Assembly (NCBI RefSeq): GCF_005503365.1
Contig: NZ_SCML01000019.1
Span: forward strand, 40,260 to 104,259
Length of the DNA: 64,000 bases
Source of the DNA: Hydrogenophaga sp. 2FB
Lineage (GTDB): Bacteria; Pseudomonadota; Gammaproteobacteria; Burkholderiales; Burkholderiaceae_C
Direction of reading: 5' to 3'
Shown piece by piece: positions 26,308 to 34,476 of the stretch. The translations under genes and the position numbers were made by a program. The first letter of the stretch is position 1. Each line of letters starts with the position of its first letter. The notes under the pieces were generated by a model that worked only from the letters and a program-made list of their open reading frames with translations, ran no database searches and had not been told where the DNA came from.

Positions 26308-27411
26308 TCAGGTGCGGCAACCCGCCGCCTTCTCCTCTGCCGGAGGTGCGGCGATCTGGCGCACGGTATGAACACCCTCATCGGGAATCGTGATCCGAAT
26401 GGCGCCATTGCGACCTTGAGGCTGGGAACCTGCGAGGGGCAACTCGATCAGCCAGCGGTCGCCGAGGTTGGAGAGCACCAGCGCATGGACTGTCCCCCAA
26501 CCACCGCCTTCGTTGCATGTCACCGGCGTCACGGACATTGCTGTGCCCAGTGCGCCCTGGATCAATTCGCAAGTGTTTGCAGGCACACGCAATTCGTTGA
26601 CCTGCGTCGCACGAATGCCTGCCATTTCAGCGACGAATGCGGGCAAGTGGCTGGCGCGCCCCAGCACGCCTGGTATCGACACCATGAAAAGCGGCGTCAC
26701 GACCATCACCAGCAACACACATCCCCACAGTGGCATCTTGTGAAACAGCGTCGAGCTGCCGAGAACCACCAGCAGCCACACGGCGACAAAGACACCCAAG
26801 TGCCCCCAATCCGCACCTTGCGTGGGATACAAAAAAGAGAACAAAGCCAGGAACGGAAAAGTGCCGAAGAAGCAGACGTTCAGGGCCGACAGCTGCCGTC
26901 TCCACCATGGATGTTGATGCCCTGCTCTCTTGCGGTCATACCACAGCCATCCCGCACCACCCACCAGCAAAAGAATGGTTCCGGGGATCACAAGATACTC
27001 CGCCGAGGGCTTGCAGTCGCGCCACATCTGGTACCCGACAAACAGAAGGAACGCGCCCGTGCCCGCCACCTGCAATGCCCACAACGAAGATGGTCGAAGA
27101 ACCTCGTTTTGATCGTCCAGCCCCGCTTCACGATATGCCCAGAGTGGCAAGAGCAATGACACGACCGTGTACAGGTAAAAGGCCGTGGCCAACAACGCCA
27201 CGAACAGACTGGCACTCAAGATCGCAGAGATATCTGCAGGAACGAAGTCGATCGATCTGAAGTAGAAGTACAGCAGCGCCACGCCGCAGCCTGTGCCGAT
27301 CGCACCCAATGTCACCCATGGGATCGCCCCCATATACCGAAGAAGTCGCTTGAGTAGATCCATCGGCTGGATTGGTTTTTCATCCTCCTGCGAAGATCGC
27401 GTCTGAGCCAT
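26308..27411 (-). CDS. Polytopic membrane protein, unknown function
   Basis: 367 residues from the ATG at 27411, chosen because a strong AAGGGGAGG ribosome site lies 6 nt upstream; an ATG at 27450 would add 13 residues and make that site coding. About eight hydrophobic segments occupy residues 30-260, interrupted by polar stretches such as WYDRKRAGHQHPWWRRQ. A soluble C-terminal domain of about 110 residues contains Cys in NTCELI and VTCNEGGG, possibly a disulfide in the periplasm. I do not recognise the family. Codon use is visibly less GC-biased than in neighbouring genes, as in the Mrr-like gene next door. Confidence 0.6.
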   Translation of the reverse strand: MAQTRSSQEDEKPIQPMDLLKRLLRYMGAIPWVTLGAIGTGCGVALLYFYFRSIDFVPADISAILSASLFVALLATAFYLYTVVSLLLPLWAYREAGLDDQNEVLRPSSLWALQVAGTGAFLLFVGYQMWRDCKPSAEYLVIPGTILLLVGGAGWLWYDRKRAGHQHPWWRRQLSALNVCFFGTFPFLALFSFLYPTQGADWGHLGVFVAVWLLVVLGSSTLFHKMPLWGCVLLVMVVTPLFMVSIPGVLGRASHLPAFVAEMAGIRATQVNELRVPANTCELIQGALGTAMSVTPVTCNEGGGWGTVHALVLSNLGDRWLIELPLAGSQPQGRNGAIRITIPDEGVHTVRQIAAPPAEEKAAGCRT

Positions 27412-27598
27412 GATCGCCTCCCCTTGTTCTGCATCTTTTGACATTCGCATCCCTTTTGCATCGATGGAGCTAGCCGCTTTCGAAAAAGGTTAGCTGAACC
27501 GAGTGCTTCAACCGCTCGTTTTCATTCAGCCCTCCCCGTCTGTTGATCTGCGGCATCATGCCTGCACCAACATTCGAAACGAACAAGGGGTTTCTCCT
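27412..27598. other. Divergent intergenic region with imperfect dyad
   Basis: 187 nt between two divergent genes. The only clear structure is AGCTAGCC (27468-27475) facing GGTTAGCT (27488-27495), an 8-bp dyad with one mismatch around a 12-nt AT-rich centre. It could be an operator or part of the promoter pair. No gene is seen in it. Confidence 0.35.
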
Positions 27599-28528
27599 AT
27601 GGGAAGGTCGTCACGTCGCAAGTCACGCCAACGAAAGAGCCAGCACCCGCTACTGGAAAAAGGCTTGATGGCCTTGGGATTGGGCGCCGGTTTTCTGCTG
27701 ATGGCGTTCGTGTTGTCGAGCCATCCCTTGCTGGGTGCCGCTGGCCGCGCCGTGCAAACGCCGGCCTGGTTTGCCATTGGTGTGGGGGTGCTGTTGCTGG
27801 GCATTCACTATGTGCTGAAGGACAAGGCCGGTGATGCTCCCGAGAAGCCGCTACCACGATTCGCGCCAGTGCCGCGCACCACTACACCAGTGACCCAGCG
27901 CGAAGACAACGCGATCTGGCGCTCGCCGACATCAGGGGCTCCAAAGGCCAATACCACCACCGCATCTGCGCTCACCACCTGGAGCCCGGCCGTTTTCAAG
28001 GCCATCGAATGGCGACGCTTCGAAGCAGTCTGCGAGGCTTTGTTCGCCCAGGCCGGGTTTGAAGCACGCACGCAATCACACGGGCCCGATGGTGGCGTGG
28101 ACGTGTGGCTGCATTCGAAGCACGCGCAGGGCCCGGCATTGGTGGTGCAGTGCAAACACTGGCCATCCAGGCCCGTGGGTGTAAAGGAAGTGCGCGAGTT
28201 CTTCGGCGTGATGGCGTCGCACCAATTGAAGCGCGGCACCTACGCCACCACGTCCACCTTCACGGCCGATGCGACGGATTTCGCGAAGCGCAACGGCATT
28301 CACTTGCTGGATGGCGCGGGGTTGCTCAAGCTGATCGCACAACGCACGCCAGAACAACAGCAGGCCTTGCTGGCAGTGGCGTTTGAAGGTGACTATGCGC
28401 GGCCCACATGCGCGGGTTGTGGCATGAAGATGGTGGAACGCAAGCCGTCCAAAGGCGGTTCGGCGTTCTGGGGTTGTGCGAGCTATCCACGCTGCCGATC
28501 GCGAATGGCAATGCGCGGTGAAGATTGA
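27599..28528 (+). CDS. Membrane-anchored Mrr-type restriction endonuclease with topoisomerase-type zinc ribbon
   Basis: 309 residues. A very basic N-terminus (RSSRRKSRQRKS) is followed by two membrane helices (about 20-40 and 55-73). A linker leads to the Mrr catalytic domain (~133-245): Glu142 in RRFEAVCEALF, Asp168 in GPDGGVDVW and Gln184-x-Lys186 in VVQCKHW, the D-(Q/E)xK nuclease core. The C-terminus has four Cys (271, 274, 293, 299) in the topoisomerase I zinc-ribbon pattern CAGCGxxM...CxxYPxC. It may cleave modified or foreign DNA near the membrane; a housekeeping role cannot be excluded. The start is the ATG at 27599. A partial relative of its N-terminus lies at 34477. Confidence 0.85.
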   Translation: MGRSSRRKSRQRKSQHPLLEKGLMALGLGAGFLLMAFVLSSHPLLGAAGRAVQTPAWFAIGVGVLLLGIHYVLKDKAGDAPEKPLPRFAPVPRTTTPVTQREDNAIWRSPTSGAPKANTTTASALTTWSPAVFKAIEWRRFEAVCEALFAQAGFEARTQSHGPDGGVDVWLHSKHAQGPALVVQCKHWPSRPVGVKEVREFFGVMASHQLKRGTYATTSTFTADATDFAKRNGIHLLDGAGLLKLIAQRTPEQQQALLAVAFEGDYARPTCAGCGMKMVERKPSKGGSAFWGCASYPRCRSRMAMRGED

Positions 28529-28601
28529 TTGACGAGATTGAACCGTGGCCTATGCAACGCTCAATGCGCGCCGCAGCCTTCGTTTCGAACGCTCTTCACC
28601 C

Positions 28602-28633
28602 CCCAAATCGGGTCCTGTAGGACCCAATTTGGG
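28602..28633. repeat. Long inverted repeat between nuclease genes
   Basis: CCCAAATCGGGTCC (28602-28615), loop TGTA, GGACCCAATTTGGG (28620-28633): a 14-bp stem with one G-T pair. There is no T tract after it, so it is not an ordinary terminator. It lies inside an open frame that extends upstream of the GIY-YIG-like gene and speaks for the later start at 28710. It could be a protein-binding palindrome or an RNA hairpin in that gene's leader. Confidence 0.6.
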
Positions 28634-28709
28634 TACGACCGATCGGCAAAATGCCCACCAAAGACCCAAGCACCTGAGAAACTCAGCGGCCCCATCGGAA
28701 GCCAAGGAC

Positions 28710-29039
28710 ATGCCCCGCCGCCGCGCCCACCACCACGTCTACGTGATCGAGCTGTCAAAAGACGTGCTGCATGAAGGCAAGTTCAGGAAGAACAACCCCG
28801 GCTATGTCGAGGGCAAGCCTTGCGTCTACGTCGGCATGACGGGGCTCGATCCGGACGTGCGCTTCGACAAGCACAAGGCGGGCATTCAGGCCAATGCCTA
28901 CGTGTTCAAGTACGGCCTGCGTTTGTTGCCGGATCTCTACGAGGCGTTCAACCCGATGAAATACGCAGACGCCGTGGAGAAAGAGATCGAGGTCGGCATC
29001 GACCTGCGCTCGGCCGGCTTCGGTGTGTGGCAGGCCTGA
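28710..29039 (+). CDS. GIY-YIG-like nuclease-fold protein
   Basis: 109 residues from the ATG at 28710 (AAGGA close upstream). An in-frame extension to 28545 is open but crosses a long inverted repeat and looks non-coding. The GIY-YIG-like core is readable: Tyr11 in HVYVIEL, Tyr40-Val-Gly42 in CVYVGMTG, Arg51 and His55 in VRFDKHKAG, and acidic residues in AVEKEIEVG as candidate metal ligand (Glu90 or Glu92). The domain stands alone with no DNA-binding extension. It follows the Mrr-like gene by about 180 nt. It might be a DNA repair or processing nuclease; activity is inferred from the motif only. Confidence 0.65.
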   Translation: MPRRRAHHHVYVIELSKDVLHEGKFRKNNPGYVEGKPCVYVGMTGLDPDVRFDKHKAGIQANAYVFKYGLRLLPDLYEAFNPMKYADAVEKEIEVGIDLRSAGFGVWQA

Positions 29040-29244
29040 GCACCTGCGGTGTCTGAGAGCCCGCGCATCGCGGACCCTCGGTATATGGCGCCCCGATACT
29101 TTCCACCCGTCAGGACCAGCGGGTGCGGGGTGATTGTCGAACACCAGGATGACAGTTGTGTGGCAGAGCGACGAACACTCTCTGGGCATGGTTTTTTCCC
29201 GATGTGCACAATACCGCCCGAACGCACACCCACCACTTTTCCAC

Positions 29245-30015
29245 ATGCCCCACATTCATTTTCTCCAGGAAGGCCAAGGCCCCACCGTCGTTCTCAGCCA
29301 CGCACTCGGTTGCGACCTGAGCATGTGGGACGGCGTCGCCGCGGCCCTGCGCGAGCACTTCACCGTGCTGCGCTACGACCACCGTGGCCATGGTCGCTCA
29401 CCCGCATCCGGTGGCGCCTTCACCATGGACGACCTGGCCGATGACGCGGCCCGGCTGATCGAAGCCGAGTGCCAAGGCCCGGTGCATTTCGTCGGCCTGT
29501 CCATGGGCGGCATGACCGCGCAAGCCCTGGGCGCGCGCCGTCCCGACCTGGTGCGCAGCCTGGCCATCGCCAACTCGGCCATGCACTACCCGCCAGAGGC
29601 GCGGGCCATGTGGCAAACCCGCGTCGACACCGTGCTGGCGCAAGGGGTTCCGGCCATTGCCGAAGGCGCGCTGCAACGCTGGTTCACTCCGGCCTTTCGC
29701 GAAGACGCCGCCCAAGGCCAGGCCTTGGTGGCGCAGTTGCGTGACGTGCTCGTGCGCAGCGATGCCGCAGCCTACGCCGCGGCCTGTCAGGCCGTCGCGG
29801 CCATCGATCTGGCGGCGGGCAATGCGCGCATTACCTGCCCCACGTTGGTGATCGCGGGCACGCTGGACGAAGCCACACCGCCGGCCATGTCCGACGCGAT
29901 GGTGCAATCCATCCCGGGCGCACGGCTCCAGCAACTGAGTGCCGCCCACCTGAGCGCGGTGGAGCAGCCCGAGGCCTTCGCCGCCCTGCTCACGGCCTTC
30001 TGGGCTTCCTGCTGA
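29245..30015 (+). CDS. 3-oxoadipate enol-lactonase-like alpha/beta-hydrolase
   Basis: 256 residues. Catalytic triad is readable: Ser86 in GLSMGG, Asp208 in GTLDEATP, His235 in SAAHLSAVE; the oxyanion region is SHALGCDLSMWD. This pattern and length match PcaD-type beta-ketoadipate enol-lactone hydrolases, which convert the enol-lactone formed by muconolactone isomerase to beta-ketoadipate. That CatC is encoded 2.2 kb away, with CatB, supports the call. It is separated from catBC by a minus-strand lysR gene that it overlaps at its 3' end by 26 nt. The ATG at 29245 begins MPHIHFLQEG. Confidence 0.82.
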   Translation: MPHIHFLQEGQGPTVVLSHALGCDLSMWDGVAAALREHFTVLRYDHRGHGRSPASGGAFTMDDLADDAARLIEAECQGPVHFVGLSMGGMTAQALGARRPDLVRSLAIANSAMHYPPEARAMWQTRVDTVLAQGVPAIAEGALQRWFTPAFREDAAQGQALVAQLRDVLVRSDAAAYAAACQAVAAIDLAAGNARITCPTLVIAGTLDEATPPAMSDAMVQSIPGARLQQLSAAHLSAVEQPEAFAALLTAFWASC

Positions 30016-30892
30016 CTTTGGGCGCGGTGGGCTGCAGCAGCGCTGCGAACTCACGCGCGGCGGCGCTGCGTGAAGAGCCGCGGCGCCACAGAATGCCGGC
30101 CTGCCGCACGATCTGCGGCGAGCGCAGCGCCAAGGCTTTCAGATCCGGTGCCTGAAGCGCCGCCCGCTCGGGCACGATGCTGGCCAGCAAGCTCCAGCGG
30201 CACACTCCGATCAACGCATCGACCGACTCGATCTCCACTTTCACCAGCGGCTTCACGCCGGCTGCGTGCAGGTGCTCGTCGATCAACCGTCTCGTCGCGA
30301 AGTTGCGGGGCAAGAGCGCCAAGGGGAGCGCGGCCAGCTGCTTGAAATCGATGCTGCGCCGATTCGCCAGCGGGTGCTGGGGTGCGACGACGAGCATCAG
30401 GCGCTCCTCGAACAGGTGCTCGGCCTCAATGCCTTCGTGCGCGGCCGGATGGAAGGCAATGCCGAAGTCCAGCTCGCCATTGAGCAGTTGTTCCTCGATC
30501 GCACCCGCGCGCAAGTCACGCACCTCCACCGACACGCCCGGATAGGCCTCGGAAAAGGCCGCGACCGTGGCCGGCATCAAGGTGTTGAGAAAGGTCGGAA
30601 ACACCCCGATCGTCAGGCGCCCGGTCTGCAAGCCACTGAGCTCCGAGAGCGCCATGCGCCCCGCTTCAAGTTCCTTGATGGAGCGCGCCGCATGGTCGCG
30701 AAACGCCATGCCGGCCTGCGAGAGCCGCAGCCCGCGCCCCACGCGGTCGAACAAGGACACGCCCAGTTCCTGCTCCAGTTGCCGAATCCCGTGCGAGAGC
30801 GTGGACTGGGTAACGAAGAGATTGCTCGCGGACAGCGTGAGGTGTTCCGTGCGTGCAATGTCGAGGAAGTAGCGCAGTTGCCGGATTTCCAT
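29990..30892 (-). CDS. LysR-type regulator, divergent from catB (CatR/CynR-like)
   Basis: 300 residues. HTH at about residues 1-60 (MEIRQLRYFLDIARTEHLT, QSTLSHGIRQLEQELG), LysR effector domain from about residue 90. It is divergent from catB, the classical place for a muconate-responsive CatR-type activator. The gap holds a good LysR box (30908-30924). Effector-domain details are closer to the CynR/CbbR-like bulk of the family than to well-studied CatR, so I leave the gene symbol open. Its 3' end overlaps that of the enol-lactonase gene in convergent orientation. Confidence 0.88.
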   Translation of the reverse strand: MEIRQLRYFLDIARTEHLTLSASNLFVTQSTLSHGIRQLEQELGVSLFDRVGRGLRLSQAGMAFRDHAARSIKELEAGRMALSELSGLQTGRLTIGVFPTFLNTLMPATVAAFSEAYPGVSVEVRDLRAGAIEEQLLNGELDFGIAFHPAAHEGIEAEHLFEERLMLVVAPQHPLANRRSIDFKQLAALPLALLPRNFATRRLIDEHLHAAGVKPLVKVEIESVDALIGVCRWSLLASIVPERAALQAPDLKALALRSPQIVRQAGILWRRGSSRSAAAREFAALLQPTAPKVSRKPRRP

Positions 30893-30907
30893 GAGGCGCT
30901 TTCTACC

Positions 30908-30937
30908 GTTCGAAGATGTCGAACGTTATATCTCGAA
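30908..30937. promoter_or_regulatory. LysR operator candidate upstream of catB
   Basis: GTTCGA-N5-TCGAAC at 30908-30924 is a perfect 6-bp dyad, with a further TCGAA at 30933-30937. This resembles recognition plus activation half-sites of LysR regulators. It lies in the 117-nt gap between the lysR and catB starts, 86 nt before the catB ATG. Confidence 0.6.
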
Positions 30938-31009
30938 TTATTCATTTGATCAAAGACGCCGCGGACACTAACCTGCCACCACTTTCACCCCCTTCGCCGA
31001 CTTCAGCCC

Positions 31010-32194
31010 ATGGCCGCCACGCATTTCATTGAACGCATCGAGGCACGCATCCTCGACATCGCGACGATCCGGCCGCACAAGCTGTCGTTCGGCGCGATCA
31101 GCCAGCAAAGCCCTGTCATCGTGCAGCTGTGGCTCTCCAACGGTGCCAGCGGCTTTGGCGAGGCGGCCACCATCGGCGGCCCTTCGTGGAACGAAGAATC
31201 GCCCGAAAGCATCCTGCACGCGGTCAACGAGCACCTGGCGCCCGCGCTGCTGGGCACCGACGGCACCCGCCTGGGTCAGGCGCTCGCGCTCATGGACACC
31301 CGCTGCCGCGGCAATGCCTTCGCCAAGAGCGCCGTGGAAATGGCCTTGATCGACGCACTGGCCCGCACCCTGGGCGTGCCTGCCTGGCAACTGCTCGGCG
31401 GCAAGCGCCACCAGAGCCTGCCCCTGGCCTGGACCCTGGCCAGCGGCGACGTGCAGCGCGACCTGGAAGAAGCGCATCTGCGCCTGGAGCAGAAACGCCA
31501 CCGCATCTTCAAGATGAAGATTGGCGCGCGCTCGCCCGAAGCCGATCTGGCCCACGTCAGCCAGATCGCGCGCGGCCTGGAAGGACACGCCACCCTCACC
31601 GTCGACGTGAACCAGGCCTGGGACGGCAACACCGCGCGGCGCTTCCTGCCGCGCATGATCGACGCCGGCGTCACCCTGATCGAGCAGCCGGTGGCGAAGT
31701 GGAACGTCGAAGCGCTCAAGACCTTGACCGCGTCGCTCGGTGACCGCGCCAGCATCATGGCGGACGAGACCGTGTGCACGCCGCAGGACGCGATGCTGCT
31801 GGCGCGCGAGAAGGCCTGCCACGTGTTCTCGCTCAAGGTCGCCAAACACGGCGGGCTCCTGCGCACGCGCGCGGTCGCCGAGATCGCCGAAGCCGCCGAC
31901 ATCGGCTGGTACGGCGGCACCATGCTGGAGACCTCCTTGGGCAGCGCCGCTTCGGCCCATGTCTTCAGCACGCTGGGCACGCAACACCAGGGTTGCGAAC
32001 TGTTCGGCCCGCAACTGCTGGTCGATGACATCGTGACCGAGCGCATGCCCATCGTGGATTTCGAACTGCAGTTGCCGGACGGACCAGGCTTCGGCGTCGA
32101 GATCGACCCCGAACGCCTGGAGCGCTTCGACCGCGCCCGCCAAGGCCTGACCGCCACCCACGTCGACCTCGGCCGACGCACCCTCACCGCTTGA
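31010..32194 (+). CDS. catB: Muconate cycloisomerase
   Basis: 394 residues, enolase superfamily, muconate-lactonizing subgroup. It converts cis,cis-muconate to muconolactone in the catechol branch of the beta-ketoadipate pathway. Catalytic residues fit: Lys168-x-Lys170 in FKMKIG, metal ligands Asp199 (TVDVNQAW), Glu225 (LIEQPV) and Asp252 (ADETV), and Lys276/Lys279 in SLKVAKHGG. The capping loop HKLSFGAISQQ is typical of muconate cycloisomerases. It is first in a catB-catC-bug operon; catC starts 11 nt downstream. No catechol dioxygenase gene is present in the window. Confidence 0.92.
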   Translation: MAATHFIERIEARILDIATIRPHKLSFGAISQQSPVIVQLWLSNGASGFGEAATIGGPSWNEESPESILHAVNEHLAPALLGTDGTRLGQALALMDTRCRGNAFAKSAVEMALIDALARTLGVPAWQLLGGKRHQSLPLAWTLASGDVQRDLEEAHLRLEQKRHRIFKMKIGARSPEADLAHVSQIARGLEGHATLTVDVNQAWDGNTARRFLPRMIDAGVTLIEQPVAKWNVEALKTLTASLGDRASIMADETVCTPQDAMLLAREKACHVFSLKVAKHGGLLRTRAVAEIAEAADIGWYGGTMLETSLGSAASAHVFSTLGTQHQGCELFGPQLLVDDIVTERMPIVDFELQLPDGPGFGVEIDPERLERFDRARQGLTATHVDLGRRTLTA

Positions 32195-32205
32195 AAGGAA
32201 GCCGC

Positions 32206-32484
32206 ATGCTTTACCTCGTCCGTATGGATGTGAACATCCCCGTGGGCATGCCCGCGGAGACCGCCGCCGAGATCAAGGCGCGGGAGATGGCCTATTCGCA
32301 AGACCTTCAACGCGACGGCCGCTGGCGCCACCTGTGGCGCGTGGTCGGCGAGTACGCCAACTACAGCGTGTTCGATGCGGCCTCGCACGACGAGCTGCAC
32401 ACGCTGCTGTCCCAATTGCCGCTCTTTCCGTACATGAAGATTTCGGTGACGCCGCTGGCGCAGCACCCCTCGGCCATCGCCTGA
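32206..32484 (+). CDS. catC: Muconolactone delta-isomerase
   Basis: 92 residues, the usual size. It isomerises muconolactone to beta-ketoadipate enol-lactone, a homodecameric enzyme with ferredoxin-like fold. Recognised by LYLVRMDVNIP at the start, RDGRWRHLWRVVGEYANYSVFD in the middle (residues ~36-57) and LPLFPYMKI near the end. A good ribosome site (AAAGGAAG) precedes the ATG. It lies between catB and a Bug protein gene, and its product is the substrate of the enol-lactonase at 29245. Confidence 0.95.
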   Translation: MLYLVRMDVNIPVGMPAETAAEIKAREMAYSQDLQRDGRWRHLWRVVGEYANYSVFDAASHDELHTLLSQLPLFPYMKISVTPLAQHPSAIA

Positions 32485-32513
32485 TTCACACCTCTTTTTT
32501 TCGCCCCACGACC

Positions 32514-33512
32514 ATGATGTCCTCCCCCACCCGCCGACACCTGATTGCCGCTCTGCTTTGCGGCAGCGCGCCCCTTGCCCTATTCGCGCCTGCCGCGCAC
32601 GCACAAGCCACGGACTGGCCCTCGAAGCCCGTGCGCTGGATCGTTCCGTTCCCACCGGGCGGTGCAATGGACGCCATCGCCCGCACCCTGGGTGAAAAGG
32701 CCAGCACCGCATTGGGCCAGCCCTTCGTGGTCGAGAACAAACCTGGCGCAGGCGGCAACATCGGCGCGGAACTCGTGGCCAAAGCGCCGGCCGATGGCTA
32801 CACCATCATGATCACGTCGATCGGCATGGCCACCAACAAGCCGCTGTACGGCAACCTGCGCTACGACCCGGTGAAAGACTTCGCGCCCGTGAGCCTGCTG
32901 GCCGTGGTGCCCAATGTGCTGGTGACCAACCACACGCAGCCCAACGTGAAAACCGTGGCCGATGTCATCGCCGCCGCGCGCAAGGCGCCGGGCACGCTCT
33001 CCTATGCGTCGGCCGGCAATGGCACCTCCATCCACCTGGCCGGCGAGATGTTCACCTCGCTCACCGGCGTGCAGATGCTGCACGTGCCCTACAAGGGCAG
33101 CGGTCCCGCCGTCAGCGACCTGCTGGGCGGTCAAGTCAACTACATGTTCGACAGCATCACCTCCGCGCGCGCGCAGCTGGAGTCGGGCAAGTTGCGCGCG
33201 CTGGCCGTGACCACGGCCAAGCGCTCCAAGGCTTTGCCCAACGTGCCGACGATGGCCGAAGCCGGTGTCGCGGGCTACGACGTGTCGCCCTGGTTCGCGG
33301 TGTTCGCCCCCGCGGGCACGCCCAAACCTGTCGTCGCGCGCATCAACAAGGCCTTGCTCGATGCCATGAAGCAACCCGACGTGGCCGAGCGCCTGAGCAC
33401 GATCGGCGCCGAGCCGGTGGGCTCCACCCCCGAGGCCCTCGCCACCCACCTGGCGCGCGAGTCCGCCATGTGGACGAAGCTCATCACGGAGCGCGGCATC
33501 AAGCTCGATTGA
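32514..33512 (+). CDS. Bug/TctC-family binding protein in the cat operon
   Basis: 332 residues from the first of two adjacent ATG codons (32514, 32517). Signal peptide with a basic N-terminus (SSPTRRHLIA), hydrophobic core and AHAQA cleavage near residue 33. Mature part: VRWIVPFPPGGAMDAIAR, VVENKPGAGGNIG, APADGYTIM, HVPYKGSGPA, LPNVPTMAEAGVAG, all Bug hallmarks. It lies 29 nt after catC. The context suggests an aromatic acid, muconate or a lactone as ligand, but no permease is encoded here, so its transport partner is elsewhere or it signals. Confidence 0.9.
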   Translation: MMSSPTRRHLIAALLCGSAPLALFAPAAHAQATDWPSKPVRWIVPFPPGGAMDAIARTLGEKASTALGQPFVVENKPGAGGNIGAELVAKAPADGYTIMITSIGMATNKPLYGNLRYDPVKDFAPVSLLAVVPNVLVTNHTQPNVKTVADVIAAARKAPGTLSYASAGNGTSIHLAGEMFTSLTGVQMLHVPYKGSGPAVSDLLGGQVNYMFDSITSARAQLESGKLRALAVTTAKRSKALPNVPTMAEAGVAGYDVSPWFAVFAPAGTPKPVVARINKALLDAMKQPDVAERLSTIGAEPVGSTPEALATHLARESAMWTKLITERGIKLD

Positions 33513-33551
33513 TGTCCAGGCGGTGATTCACCGCAACGCACTTCGTCAACA

Positions 33552-34319
33552 TCACGCTTTTCCGCCCAGCGCCTGCAGGCGCTGGTGCGCTTCGCTCGCG
33601 CGGTCGAGCGGCACGCCACGCTTGGCGCTGAGGTAGTGCAGCGTGAACACGTCGAGCCATGCGGCCAAGGTGTCGGCGGCGCGCATTTCACCGGCCAGCG
33701 CCAGGCACAGCGCTGCCACTTCCGATGTACAGAAATGGCTCTCGCGCGAGGAGCGCCGCAAACGGTAGTTGGACACGTGCTCAGGCTGCAGGCTGAGCAC
33801 GGGAAGGTGGTCCAGGTACGGGCTCTTGCGGAACATCTTGCGCGCCTCGGACCAGGTGCCATCCAGCACGACGAACAAGGGCCTGCGCCCACCCGGCGTC
33901 GACAGGGACAAGGGCAGCTCGGTCACCACCCGCTCAGGCGGCACGAACTCACCCGGAAAGACCACGTACGGTTGCCACTGCGGATCGGCCAGCAGCGCGA
34001 GCAAGTCCGGGTCCACCGCCGTGCGTGACCAACCAAAGGCCCAGGTGTCGCTCACCACATCGGCCACGAGCCAGCCCGTGTTGCTGGGCTTGAGCGCTTC
34101 GATGTCGCCCATGACCAGGCACACGCCAGCGTGCGTGGGCACCCGCGGTTGCAACTCGCACACGCAATGGCTGTGGACCACGCGGCACGTGGCGCAGCGC
34201 CCGCCGCCCGAGCCCCGCGCCACGAAGGGTTTGGCGCTGGCGGCCAGGCGTGCCGTGCGCAAGCGGGAAACAGCGTGGCCAGGGTCGGATGCCGGTGGCA
34301 AAACGAAAACAGATGTCAT
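33552..34319 (-). CDS. DTW-domain tRNA-uridine aminocarboxypropyltransferase
   Basis: 255 residues from the ATG at 34319. Zinc-type Cys cluster CATCRVVHSHCVCEL near residue 42-56, then the DTW signature, here DGTWSEARKM, and a C-terminal SXXH-like RRSSRESHFCTSEVAA. DTW proteins such as TapT/DTWD transfer a 3-amino-3-carboxypropyl group from SAM to uridine (acp3U) in tRNA. The protein is cytoplasmic. It is convergent with the Bug gene. The catalytic motif has Gly for Asp-adjacent residues, as in many family members; activity is likely. Confidence 0.85.
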   Translation of the reverse strand: MTSVFVLPPASDPGHAVSRLRTARLAASAKPFVARGSGGGRCATCRVVHSHCVCELQPRVPTHAGVCLVMGDIEALKPSNTGWLVADVVSDTWAFGWSRTAVDPDLLALLADPQWQPYVVFPGEFVPPERVVTELPLSLSTPGGRRPLFVVLDGTWSEARKMFRKSPYLDHLPVLSLQPEHVSNYRLRRSSRESHFCTSEVAALCLALAGEMRAADTLAAWLDVFTLHYLSAKRGVPLDRASEAHQRLQALGGKA

Positions 34320-34476
34320 GAAAAACGATGGTGGCACACGGCACGGAGAGATTCTTCTTACTTCTTCGAGCAGGCCATGTGGCGGTTTTCACGGTCAGCC
34401 GGAAATGGTCCCGTTCGTCGCCGCGTTCGGCCTTTGGGTGTTTGGCCAGACACATGATGCACGTCGAGATTCCCAT

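Noticed and set aside
28545..28709. 55-residue N-terminal extension of the GIY-YIG-like protein
   Set aside because: It contains the 14-bp inverted repeat, has no domain-like sequence, and a later ATG with a purine-rich leader gives a compact domain.
33521..33535. Small hairpin CGGTG-ATT-CACCG after the cat-operon Bug gene
   Set aside because: A five-bp stem without T tract is too weak to call a terminator.
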